This document shows positions 1 through 5,925 of a stretch of DNA of 12,822 nucleotides, piece by piece. The stretch's first letter is position 1, and every line of letters begins with the position of its first letter. A model generated the notes under the pieces. That model did no database searches. It worked only from the letters and a program-made list of their open reading frames with translations, and was not told the origin of the DNA. The position numbers and the translations under genes are program-made. The DNA lies in NCBI GenBank assembly GCA_937925605.1, contig CALALV010000110.1:1-12822 (forward strand), given 5' to 3'. Origin of the DNA: an uncultured Woeseia sp. GTDB taxonomy: Bacteria > Pseudomonadota > Gammaproteobacteria > Steroidobacterales > Woeseiaceae.

Positions 1-168
1 CGAGCCGCCCGGAATGCTCACACCGCCGCCGCCCGGCATGCCGGTGCCGCCCCCGACGCCGGTGCCGACCGAGACCGAGCAGCCGGCGGCCGTCAGCACC
101 GCCGATGCCGCTAACACCGCGGACGCGCTGCGGATTGCTGGAATCGTGCTGCGTCTGATTCTGTTCAT
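1..168 (-). CDS. Glycine-rich lipoprotein, N-terminal part (runs off the left edge)
   Basis: This open reading frame starts at the ATG at 166-168 and stays open for 56 codons to base 1. The first 30 residues form a lipoprotein signal peptide: a basic start (MNRIRRS), a hydrophobic Ala/Val/Leu stretch (about residues 17-28), and a lipobox-like TAAGC with the acylated cysteine at residue 30. Ala rather than Leu at -3 is acceptable but not ideal. The residues that follow are a flexible linker rich in Gly, Pro, Thr and Val with runs of three to four glycines. A ribosome binding site GGAG lies 6 nt upstream of the ATG. The predicted product is anchored in the envelope by lipid. The functional domain is outside the window, so no role can be given. 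It follows the kinase and phosphatase genes on the same strand, 183 bp after the phosphatase stop, so it may belong to that unit or have its own promoter. Confidence 0.62.
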   Translation of the reverse strand, partial: MNRIRRSTIPAIRSASAVLAASAVLTAAGCSVSVGTGVGGGTGMPGGGGVSIPGGS

Positions 169-207
169 ACGGGACTCCGCCCTGCGGGCGTATTCACATC
201 ATTCGAA

Positions 208-232
208 GGCGCCGTGCGCCGGCGGATCCGGC
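208..232. other. Two adjacent short GC hairpins in the 169-351 intergenic gap
   Basis: GGCGC (208-212) pairs with GCGCC (216-220) around a 3-nt loop. GCCGG (218-222) pairs with CCGGC (228-232) around a 5-nt loop, so the two stems overlap by three bases and are mutually exclusive. Neither is followed by a T-run on either strand. They sit between the phosphatase stop and the lipoprotein start and could be a weak attenuator or simply chance in GC-rich DNA. Confidence 0.2.
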
Positions 233-316
233 TGCCGCGGCGGACCTGTTGGGCTTTGGATTGTCCCGGCGGCGGGTAAGTTCCGCTCTGCACGTCGCCC
301 CTGCTTCCACCCGACG

Positions 317-345
317 ATAATACGCGCACCCGGCACCCGCAAGAA
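317..345 (-). promoter_or_regulatory. Weak candidate promoter for the lipoprotein gene
   Basis: On the minus strand TATTAT (317-322) matches the -10 consensus at 5 of 6 positions. The element 17 bp upstream, TTCTTG (340-345), is a poor -35 box. It lies just after the phosphatase stop codon. Transcription would begin near base 310, giving a leader of about 140 nt before the lipoprotein ATG. The good -10 in GC-rich DNA is the main support. Confidence 0.28.
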
Positions 346-351
346 TCCGCG

Positions 352-1206
352 TCACCCTCGACCGGGAGCGGCGGCAGGCGCCGTTTTGCTGCGCCGCGGC
401 GGCTTGCGGAACAGGATCAGCGACAGGTCGTCGGGTTTCGACGGCAGGCTGCCGTCGCTCGTGCGCATGCGCTCCGCGGCCAGCTGCGTCAGCGCCGCGG
501 CCGCCGCCTCGATCGGGCCCTTGCGGATCAGCTCGATGATTTCGTGCCCGTGCAGGTTGTCCGTCAGACCGTCGCTCGCGACCAGCACCGTGTCGAGGGC
601 CTGCAGTTCGACGGTGGCGCCGATATCGATACGCATGTCCGCGGTGCCCAGGAAATTGGAGACGAGATGGCGTTCCTCGTGGTGCAGCGCATCGTGCTGG
701 TCGAGAAACCCGGCCTCGACGGCGAAACCGGTCGGCGAATGCGCCATCGTCTGCGCCCGGATCCGGCCGCGCTGGCCGACGATCAGCGCCTCGGAGTCGC
801 CGACCTGGTAGGTCCGCGCGTCGCGGCCCTCGATGCCGACGACGGTCAGCGTGGTCGCCGAGCCGGCGCCGATCGCCAGAACGGCGCGGTTCGCCGCCTC
901 GATTCCGTCGAGGATCGCGCTGCGCATGGGCTGCCCGCCGGCCAGCGCCGCCGCCACCGCCTCGCCGAGGCTCGCGAGCGCGGTCTGCGAGGCACGGCGT
1001 CCGCCCGGCAGTCCGCCGGCGCCGTCGGCCACCGCCAGCACGGCCGCATCCTCGCCGCAGGGCAGCACGGCCACCGCGTCCTCGTTGTCGCTCTGCTTGT
1101 CCGGCGCGCGGCAGGTGTAGGCGAGCGCCATGCCGCCGGCCGGTGACAGGATGCGCTGATCGGCTTCGCTGGCTCCGTCGAGCACTACCGGGTCCGTATC
1201 AGCCAT
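352..1206 (-). CDS. PP2C-family Ser/Thr protein phosphatase
   Basis: This 284-residue protein has the metal-dependent PP2C (PPM) motifs in order: SDNEDA at 39-44, ADGAGG at 60-65 with metal ligand D61, VGDSEA at 135-140, ASDGLTDN at 210-217 with D212, and a C-terminal PDD at 258-260 matching the usual final Asp. These bind the Mn/Mg ions that activate water for phosphoester hydrolysis. There is no signal peptide or membrane segment, so it should be cytoplasmic, and its length is that of a bare PP2C domain. The ATG lies 9 bp after the kinase stop. Its ribosome binding site GAGG overlaps that TGA, so translation is probably coupled to the kinase gene. The likely role is to reverse phosphorylation by the neighbouring kinase; the family assignment is firm, while the substrate is inferred from adjacency. 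Confidence 0.93.
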   Translation of the reverse strand: MADTDPVVLDGASEADQRILSPAGGMALAYTCRAPDKQSDNEDAVAVLPCGEDAAVLAVADGAGGLPGGRRASQTALASLGEAVAAALAGGQPMRSAILDGIEAANRAVLAIGAGSATTLTVVGIEGRDARTYQVGDSEALIVGQRGRIRAQTMAHSPTGFAVEAGFLDQHDALHHEERHLVSNFLGTADMRIDIGATVELQALDTVLVASDGLTDNLHGHEIIELIRKGPIEAAAAALTQLAAERMRTSDGSLPSKPDDLSLILFRKPPRRSKTAPAAAPGRG

Positions 1207-1215
1207 CCGCCCGCC

Positions 1216-2505
1216 TCATCGCTTTCGCCCGACCGGCTCGCGGCACCAGGCGCAATAGTTCCAGAAATCCGCACAGACGCCCCAGCCGCAGGCCCCGCAG
1301 GTCTTGCGGCTGCCCTCGATGCGCCACGGCCGCCGGACCTTCGTGCGGCACCAGGGACAGTAGCGCATGAACGGCATCAGCGGCTCGCGGCAGCGACTGT
1401 TGGCGCAGCGCGCCACGTAGCGCTTGTCCGGGTAGTGGCGGCTCGTCTCCGCCTCGAAGCCCGGCCCGTAGCACCAGGCGCAGTAGTCCCAGTCGAGTTT
1501 CACGCCGCGCTCGCAGCGCGGGCAATGCGCCGGCATGCTGGTCGCGGCGCCGCGCGCCGGGTTGTCGAAACCGCACCAGGGGCAGGCCTGCATGGCCTCG
1601 GCAACCGGGCCCTCGCAGTTCCGGCAGGCGTGCCGGGTCTCGAGCGCCTTGCGGAAGCGGCGCTGGAATTCCCGCCAGCGGATCTGCCGCCAGGACACGC
1701 CGCGCCGGTTCGACTGCTTCCCGCTGCCGCGGCGCTGGCGCCGCGCGCGGGTCTTCAGCTCGTCGAACGCGTTGTACATCTCGATCGCGTCCGCATAACG
1801 CTGCTTGGGATCGAGGCGGATCGCCTTCTTCAGGAAGTCCGCGAATTCCGGGCGGAAACGCGCCTTCAGGCGATCGTGCCCTTCCAGCGGCCACTCGAAC
1901 GGCCACTCCGGCAGCTTGCCGGTGAACATGCGGTACAGCACCAGCCCGACCGAGAACACGTCCGACTGGAACTTCGGCCGGCCCATGGCCTGCTCGGGCG
2001 CGATGTAGTCGATCGTGCCCGAACCCGAGGCCTTGAGCGTGCGCATGCTGATCTTTGCGAAGCCGAAGTCGGCGAGCTTGAGCGAGCCGTCGGCGAACAG
2101 GATGTAGTTCTCCGGCTTGATGTCGCAGTGGATGATGCTGTTCTCGTGCGCGTGCGCGAGGCCCGCCAGCGCCTGTTCGGCGAGATCGAGCGCGAGCGAG
2201 GTGGACATGCGCCGTTCCACGCGGTCGGCGAGCGATTCCTCGCCCAGGTCCATCGCGATGACGAAGTGGTCGTCGATGAAGCTCGCGTTCTGCACCGCGA
2301 GGATGTTCGGGTGCTTCAGCCGCGTCGCGACCTGGACCTCGTGCAGGAAGTCCTCCTCGCTGATGTCGCGGCCCGAGCGCGGGATCTTGAGCGCGACGCG
2401 CGACTTGTGGATCGTGTCGAACGCGCGGTACACGTCGGCGAGCGGGCCGGAGGAGATACGCCCGAGGATGCGGTATTTGCCGAGCTTTTGACGCGCGCGG
2501 AACAA
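1216..2505 (-). CDS. Hanks-type Ser/Thr protein kinase with four C-terminal zinc-binding modules
   Basis: This 429-residue protein has a kinase domain at about 10-250: nucleotide loop GRISSGPLADV (15-25, first Gly replaced by Ser), VALK with ATP-binding K40, helix-C E56, catalytic loop HCDIKPEN (126-133) with D128 as base and Cys in place of the usual Arg, DFG at 146-148, APE at 169-171, and SDVFSVG (181-187). A strongly basic linker (about 252-292) follows. Then come four Cys modules: C294/C297/C308/C311, C328/C331/C342/C345, C367/C372/C383/C386 and C403/C406/C418/C421, each probably holding one zinc. No transmembrane segment is visible, unlike PknB-type receptors. The start is TTG (2503-2505) because an in-frame TGA lies 6 nt upstream; AGGGTG lies 4 nt before it. 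It is paired with the PP2C gene downstream. Kinase activity is well supported; what the zinc tail binds is unknown. Confidence 0.92.
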   Translation of the reverse strand: MFRARQKLGKYRILGRISSGPLADVYRAFDTIHKSRVALKIPRSGRDISEEDFLHEVQVATRLKHPNILAVQNASFIDDHFVIAMDLGEESLADRVERRMSTSLALDLAEQALAGLAHAHENSIIHCDIKPENYILFADGSLKLADFGFAKISMRTLKASGSGTIDYIAPEQAMGRPKFQSDVFSVGLVLYRMFTGKLPEWPFEWPLEGHDRLKARFRPEFADFLKKAIRLDPKQRYADAIEMYNAFDELKTRARRQRRGSGKQSNRRGVSWRQIRWREFQRRFRKALETRHACRNCEGPVAEAMQACPWCGFDNPARGAATSMPAHCPRCERGVKLDWDYCAWCYGPGFEAETSRHYPDKRYVARCANSRCREPLMPFMRYCPWCRTKVRRPWRIEGSRKTCGACGWGVCADFWNYCAWCREPVGRKR

Positions 2506-2535
2506 GGGTCACCCTGTCGGCTGGATCGACGCGCA

Positions 2536-2565
2536 AAAATACAAGATCAGCGGCGCGCTAGACAA
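2536..2565 (-). promoter_or_regulatory. Candidate promoter for the kinase-phosphatase unit
   Basis: On the minus strand TTGTCT (2560-2565, overlapping the thiolase stop codon) and TATTTT (2536-2541) are 18 bp apart, in an unusually A/T-rich patch. Transcription would start near 2529, about 24 nt before the kinase TTG. If real, the kinase unit can be expressed apart from the thiolase operon, although read-through across the 52-bp gap is also possible. Confidence 0.35.
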
Positions 2566-3739
2566 CCTCGAACAATCCGGCGGCGCCCATGCCGCCGCCG
2601 ACGCACATCGTGCAAACGACGAACTTGGCCTTGCGCCTGCGGCCCTCGAGCAGCGCGTGCGCCACCATGCGCGCACCGGACATGCCGTAGGGATGGCCGA
2701 TCGAGATCGCCCCGCCGTTCACGTTCAGGAGCTCGTTCGGCAGCCCGAGACGGTCGCGGCAGTAGATGACCTGCACCGCGAAGGCCTCGTTCAGTTCCCA
2801 CAGGCCGATGTCGTCGGCTTTCAGGCCCGACTTCTCGAGCAGCCGCGGCACCGCGAACACGGGCCCGATGCCCATCTCGTCCGGCTCGGTGCCGGCGACG
2901 GCCATGCCGCGGTAGATGCCCAGCGGCTCGAGGCCGCGCTTCTCGGCGAGCCGGCTCTCCATCAGCACGGCCGCGGCCGCGCCGTCGGACAGCTGGCTCG
3001 CGTTGCCCGCGGTGATGACGCCGCCCTCGAACACGGTCTTCAGGCCGGCGAGCGCCTCGGCCGTGGTCTCGGGCCGGTTGCCTTCGTCGCGCTCGAGCGT
3101 GACCGGCGCAGACGACACCTCGCCGGTCTCCTTGTCCATCACGGCACGGTTCGCCTGCACCGGCACGATCTCGTCGTCGAACAGGCCGGCCGCCTGCGCC
3201 GCCGCGGTGCGCTGCTGGCTCTGCAGCGCGTACTCGTCCTGCCGCTCGCGGCTGATCGAGTAGCGTTTCGCGACCACCTCCGCCGTCTCCAGCATACTCA
3301 TATATATGTCGGGCGCGGCCGCAAGCGCCTTCGGATCCTTCGCGCGGTGCCGGTTGTAGTGTTCGTTCTGCACTAGGCTGATCGACTCGACGCCGCCGCC
3401 GATGACGATGTCCATGCCGTCGTCGAGGATCTGCTTGGCGGCCGTGGCGATGGCCATCATCCCGGACGAACACTGGCGGTCGATCGTCATGCCCGGCACC
3501 GTGACCGGCAGGCCGGCCGCGAGCGCGGCCTGGCGCGCGACGTTCTGGCCGGTCGTGCCCTGCTGCATCGCGCAGCCGAGCAGCAGGTCTTCGACCTCGG
3601 CGCCGTCGATGCCGGCGCGCTCGACCGCGGCACGCACCGCGTGCGCCGCGAGCGTCGGACCCTCGGTGTCGTTGAATGCGCCCTTGTACGCGCGGCCGAT
3701 CGGCGTGCGCGCGACGGCTGCGATGACGGCTTCTCTCAC
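2558..3739 (-). CDS. Thiolase (acetyl-CoA C-acyltransferase)
   Basis: This 393-residue protein is the normal length for a thiolase and catalyses CoA-dependent cleavage of 3-ketoacyl-CoA to acetyl-CoA plus a shortened acyl-CoA. The catalytic residues are present: nucleophile C90 in DRQCSSGMMA (87-96), NEAF at 317-320, H349 in ISIGHPYGMSG (345-355), and C379 in CTMCVGGGMG (376-385). The start is the GTG at 3737-3739, giving the standard N-terminus VREAVIAAVARTPIG; GGGAG lies 6 nt upstream. In-frame sequence further upstream overlaps the SDR gene and reads as low-complexity Ser/Arg/Pro, so it is not part of the protein. The gene begins 19 bp after the SDR stop and is third in the operon. The motifs do not separate degradative 3-ketoacyl-CoA thiolase from acetoacetyl-CoA thiolase; operon context favours beta-oxidation. 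Confidence 0.95.
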   Translation of the reverse strand: MREAVIAAVARTPIGRAYKGAFNDTEGPTLAAHAVRAAVERAGIDGAEVEDLLLGCAMQQGTTGQNVARQAALAAGLPVTVPGMTIDRQCSSGMMAIATAAKQILDDGMDIVIGGGVESISLVQNEHYNRHRAKDPKALAAAPDIYMSMLETAEVVAKRYSISRERQDEYALQSQQRTAAAQAAGLFDDEIVPVQANRAVMDKETGEVSSAPVTLERDEGNRPETTAEALAGLKTVFEGGVITAGNASQLSDGAAAAVLMESRLAEKRGLEPLGIYRGMAVAGTEPDEMGIGPVFAVPRLLEKSGLKADDIGLWELNEAFAVQVIYCRDRLGLPNELLNVNGGAISIGHPYGMSGARMVAHALLEGRRRKAKFVVCTMCVGGGMGAAGLFEVV

Positions 3740-3758
3740 TTGCGTCTCCCTCTTCCGC

Positions 3759-4682
3759 TCAGCCGTCGAGCTTGATGCCGAGTTCGGCGGCGGCCTTCTG
3801 CAGGAACTTGGCCGTCTGCTCGCCGCCCTGCGCCAGCTCCACGGCGTCGTCCGTGGCCGCGATCTGCTGCCAGGCAGCGGCGACCCGGTCCGCGTCGCGG
3901 GCATCCGCCGGCAGGAACACGCCCGGCGTCTCGCTGATGACGACGCGCGCGAAGACGCCGGCGCCGGCGCCGATGATCTGCCGGGTCGGCGCCTCGCGGC
4001 TCGCGAGGAAGACGACCGCCGGCGTCACGGCGTCGGGCTCCAGCAGTTTCAGCACTTCCGGCGGCATCAGGTCCTCGGTCATGCGGGTCGCGGCGATCGG
4101 CGCCAGCGAGTTGACGTGGATGCCGTATTTCATGCCCTCGAGTGCCAGCGAATTCATGAAGCCGACCAGCGCCATCTTGGCCGCGCCGTAATTGGTTTGC
4201 CCGAAGTTGCCGTAGATACCGCTCGAGGACGAGGTCATGACGATGCGGCCGTATTGCTGCTCGCGCATCTGCTCCCAGACCGCCTTGGTGCAGTTGACCG
4301 AGCCGCCGACGTGCACGTCCATGACGGCCTGGAAGTTGTCGAGGCTCATCTTTGCGAAGGTCTTGTCGCGCAGGATGCCGGCGTTGTTCACCAGCACGTC
4401 GATGCGGCCCCAGCGATCCAGCGTCTCCGCGACCATCGTCTGCACGGCCGCGAAGTTCGCGACGTTGGCGCCGTTCGCCATGGCCTCGCCGCCGGCCGCC
4501 TCGATTTCCCTGACGACCTGCTGCGCCGCCGCGCTGGAGCCCCCGGTGCCGTCTCGCGCACCGCCCAGGTCGTTGCCCACGACCTTTGCGCCGCGGCGCG
4601 CGAATTCGAGCGCGTGGCACTTGCCGAGCCCGTTGCCGGCGCCGGTCACGATCACCACCTGGTCGTCGAATCGTATCGTCAT
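3759..4682 (-). CDS. SDR-family (3R)-hydroxyacyl-CoA dehydrogenase, MFE-2 type
   Basis: This 307-residue short-chain dehydrogenase has the cofactor motif TGAGNGLG (13-20), NDLGG (37-41), NNAG (99-102) and catalytic S152, Y165 and K169. The stretch GIYGNFGQTNYGAAK (155-169), together with AGILRDKTFAKMS (101-113), closely resembles the dehydrogenase domain of eukaryotic peroxisomal multifunctional enzyme type 2, which oxidises (3R)-hydroxyacyl-CoA to 3-ketoacyl-CoA with NAD. That likeness is from memory of the family, not a search. The region after about residue 210 is longer than in a minimal SDR, as in that subfamily. The ATG is preceded by AGGGAA at a usual distance and lies 27 bp after the hydratase stop. 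Neighbours supply the preceding hydration and following thiolysis steps, which supports this substrate over a generic SDR role. Confidence 0.9.
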   Translation of the reverse strand: MTIRFDDQVVIVTGAGNGLGKCHALEFARRGAKVVGNDLGGARDGTGGSSAAAQQVVREIEAAGGEAMANGANVANFAAVQTMVAETLDRWGRIDVLVNNAGILRDKTFAKMSLDNFQAVMDVHVGGSVNCTKAVWEQMREQQYGRIVMTSSSSGIYGNFGQTNYGAAKMALVGFMNSLALEGMKYGIHVNSLAPIAATRMTEDLMPPEVLKLLEPDAVTPAVVFLASREAPTRQIIGAGAGVFARVVISETPGVFLPADARDADRVAAAWQQIAATDDAVELAQGGEQTAKFLQKAAAELGIKLDG

Positions 4683-4709
4683 GCGTGTAATTCCCTTCGG
4701 ATGGCGGCC

Positions 4710-5168
4710 TCAGCCGCAGATAAACAGTGTCAGGATGTCGGCCACCAGCGCCGGGTTCTCCGCGCCGCGGATCTCCACCGTGACGCGCGTGCGCACGAGC
4801 ACCTCGCCGGGCCGCTTCTCGCGTACTTCCTTCAGCACGGCGTGCGCGCGCACCTCCGCATCGACCCGCACCGGTTCGAGAAAGCGCACCTTGTCGCTGC
4901 CGTAGTTGATGGCGACCTGCACGTTTTCCGGCGCCGCGCCGCATTCGCCGAGGAAGTGCGAGACCAGCGAGAGGGTCAGGAAGCCATGCGCAATGGTGCC
5001 GCCGAACGGTGTGGCCTTCGCGCGCTCGGGATCGACGTGGATGAACTGGTGGTCGTGGGTCGCGTCGGCGAACGTGTCGATCTGCTGCTGGTCGATGCGC
5101 AGCCAGCCGGAGGGCGGCAGCGGCTTGTCGACCTGCTCGGCGAGCTTCTCGAGAGTAAAGGTCTGCAT
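4710..5168 (-). CDS. MaoC-like (R)-specific enoyl-CoA hydratase
   Basis: This 152-residue single hot-dog domain carries the hydratase-2 motif ADATHDHQFIHVDPERA (34-50) with the catalytic pair D39 and H44, followed by PFGGTIAHGFLTLSL (54-68). The family hydrates trans-2-enoyl-CoA to (3R)-hydroxyacyl-CoA. The N-terminus resembles the NodN/Rv0130-like branch. I place the start at the ATG 5166-5168. The ORF extends upstream to an ATG at 5207, but that would lie upstream of a good -10 box (TACACT) and would add 13 residues without family resemblance. The Shine-Dalgarno sequence is weak. It is the first gene of the hydratase-SDR-thiolase operon. The alternative for this family is a dehydratase acting in biosynthesis or polyhydroxyalkanoate supply; the thiolase neighbour makes degradation likelier. 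Confidence 0.88.
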   Translation of the reverse strand: MQTFTLEKLAEQVDKPLPPSGWLRIDQQQIDTFADATHDHQFIHVDPERAKATPFGGTIAHGFLTLSLVSHFLGECGAAPENVQVAINYGSDKVRFLEPVRVDAEVRAHAVLKEVREKRPGEVLVRTRVTVEIRGAENPALVADILTLFICG

Positions 5169-5191
5169 CGGGGGTCCGTCGCGAAAAGCGC

Positions 5192-5197
5192 AGTGTA
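5192..5197 (-). promoter_or_regulatory. Candidate -10 element for the beta-oxidation operon
   Basis: On the minus strand, TACACT (5192-5197) in the context GGGTACACTGCGC is a good -10 box; no convincing -35 box is found at 16-18 bp upstream. Initiation would fall near 5185, leaving about 17 nt before the chosen ATG at 5168 and excluding the alternative ATG at 5207. Confidence 0.35.
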
Positions 5198-5387
5198 CCC
5201 GAAACACAGGCTGCTGCCGTTCGAGCCGGCACTGGCGTGAGCGAATCGGCCAGCGGAAGCCGGAACTCGCCAGGTGCGACCGCCTGCCGGCGGGCCCCGC
5301 AATGGTTGCGGCCGTGTGGCAGCTGCTTGCGACGATGACGTGTTGTCGCTCGCTCTCTCCGTTCGCGATCCGCTACGCGGGCTGGAG
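5198..5387. other. Divergent intergenic region between the hydratase gene and dgkA
   Basis: The full gap between the two divergent start codons is 294 bp (5169-5462). Apart from the two candidate promoters listed separately, I see no coding signal with a credible start, no tRNA, no long inverted repeat and no recognisable operator. It is less GC-extreme than the genes around it (for example around 5320-5360), as expected for a regulatory spacer. Confidence 0.4.
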
Positions 5388-5417
5388 TTCGGACCGGCCC
5401 GCCGTATCCGCTAGACT
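5388..5417 (+). promoter_or_regulatory. Candidate promoter for dgkA
   Basis: TTCGGA (5388-5393) and TAGACT (5412-5417) are separated by 18 bp. The -10 matches the consensus at 4 of 6 positions; the -35 is only fair. Transcription would start near 5424, leaving a leader of about 39 nt before the dgkA ATG. Confidence 0.33.
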
Positions 5418-5462
5418 GCGCTGACCGCCGTGGCCGAATGGCCGGCCGGGCTACGGAGCGCC

Positions 5463-5837
5463 ATGGGCAAGCCTGGACATACGGGTATCAGTCGCCTGTT
5501 GCACGCCACGCGTTTTTCCCTGCGCGGCATCGCGTTTGCCTGGCGACACGAGCGTGCGTTCCGGCAGGAACTGATGCTGACTGCCGCGCTCATGCCGGTA
5601 GCGCTCTGGCTCGGCCGCGGGCCGCAGGAGCGGCTGTTGCTGATCGGCAGCTGCCTGCTGGTTCTGATCGTGGAACTGCTCAATTCGGCAGTCGAAGCAG
5701 CCGTCGATCGTGTCGGTCACGAACATCACGAACTCTCCGGTCGCGCCAAGGACATGGGGTCCGCGGCCGTGATGCTCAGCTTGCTGCTGCTGGCCGCCTG
5801 CTGGGCGACCGTGATCTACGAACGGTTCCTGGCCTGA
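5463..5837 (+). CDS. dgkA: Diacylglycerol kinase (DgkA type)
   Basis: This 124-residue inner-membrane enzyme phosphorylates diacylglycerol with ATP to phosphatidic acid, recycling lipid by-products of envelope synthesis. Features seen are an N-terminal amphipathic part with AFAWRHERAFRQE (24-36), three hydrophobic helices (about 38-50, 57-73, 100-118), the signature VELLNSAVEAAVDRVG (70-85) with catalytic-type E78 and N74, and HELSGRAKDMGSAAV (89-103) with K96 and D97 for MgATP. Length and order match the small trimeric DgkA family. I chose the ATG at 5463: it gives the normal length, and GGAG lies 4 nt upstream. An in-frame ATG at 5430 would add 11 residues without a ribosome binding site. 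It stands alone on the plus strand, divergent from the hydratase operon and convergent with glpK. Confidence 0.95.
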   Translation: MGKPGHTGISRLLHATRFSLRGIAFAWRHERAFRQELMLTAALMPVALWLGRGPQERLLLIGSCLLVLIVELLNSAVEAAVDRVGHEHHELSGRAKDMGSAAVMLSLLLLAACWATVIYERFLA

Positions 5838-5878
5838 CGTCCGGACGACGATGCGATGCAGCAGGTCGACGGCAGCCG

Positions 5879-5921
5879 GTTCGATCGTCCGCGCGCGGGT
5901 CGGCGAGGCGGGCGATCGGGC
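5879..5921 (+). terminator. Stem-loop in the convergent dgkA/glpK gap, possible terminator
   Basis: CGATCGTCCGC (5882-5892) pairs with GCGGGCGATCG (5908-5918) as an 11-bp stem with one G-U wobble around a 15-nt loop. Two further G-U pairs and a G-C pair could extend it to 14 bp (5879-5921). It starts 41 nt after the dgkA stop. No T-run follows in either direction, so it is not a textbook intrinsic terminator. On the minus-strand transcript the wobble becomes an A-C mismatch, so it suits dgkA better than glpK. Confidence 0.4.
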
Positions 5922-5925
5922 GTCG

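Noticed and set aside
14..811. 265-codon plus-strand open frame at the left edge
   Set aside because: It covers both the minus-strand lipoprotein start and the 3' part of the PP2C gene. The Pro-rich start is the reverse reading of the Gly-rich lipoprotein linker.
1199..2536. 445-codon minus-strand frame overlapping the kinase in another frame
   Set aside because: Arg/Pro/Ala-rich out-of-frame reading; the 1216-2505 frame has all kinase and zinc motifs.
1435..2769. 444-codon plus-strand open frame opposite the kinase
   Set aside because: Antisense shadow of the kinase gene; it also crosses into the thiolase, and its translation is Arg/Leu/Val/Glu repeats without domain features.
2547..3473. 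308-codon minus-strand frame inside the thiolase
   Set aside because: Out-of-frame Arg/Gly/Ala-rich translation; thiolase catalytic residues are all in the other frame.
3740..3904. 55-codon N-terminal extension of the thiolase to an upstream ATG
   Set aside because: It overlaps the SDR coding sequence and reads as Ser/Arg/Pro low complexity; GTG 3739 has a ribosome binding site and gives the standard N-terminus.
3402..5240. 612-codon open frame on the plus strand across the SDR, hydratase and part of the thiolase
   Set aside because: It lies antisense to three genes with intact catalytic motifs. Its translation is His/Arg/Ala-rich without recognisable motifs, a usual shadow in DNA with very high GC at third positions.
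5430..5462. Upstream ATG (5430) for dgkA
   Set aside because: No ribosome binding site, and it adds residues beyond the usual family length; the ATG at 5463 has GGAG.
5838..5847. Perfect 10-base palindrome CGTCCGGACG right after the dgkA stop
   Set aside because: No loop, so it cannot form a hairpin, and short self-complementary GC words are expected by chance here; no second copy noticed.
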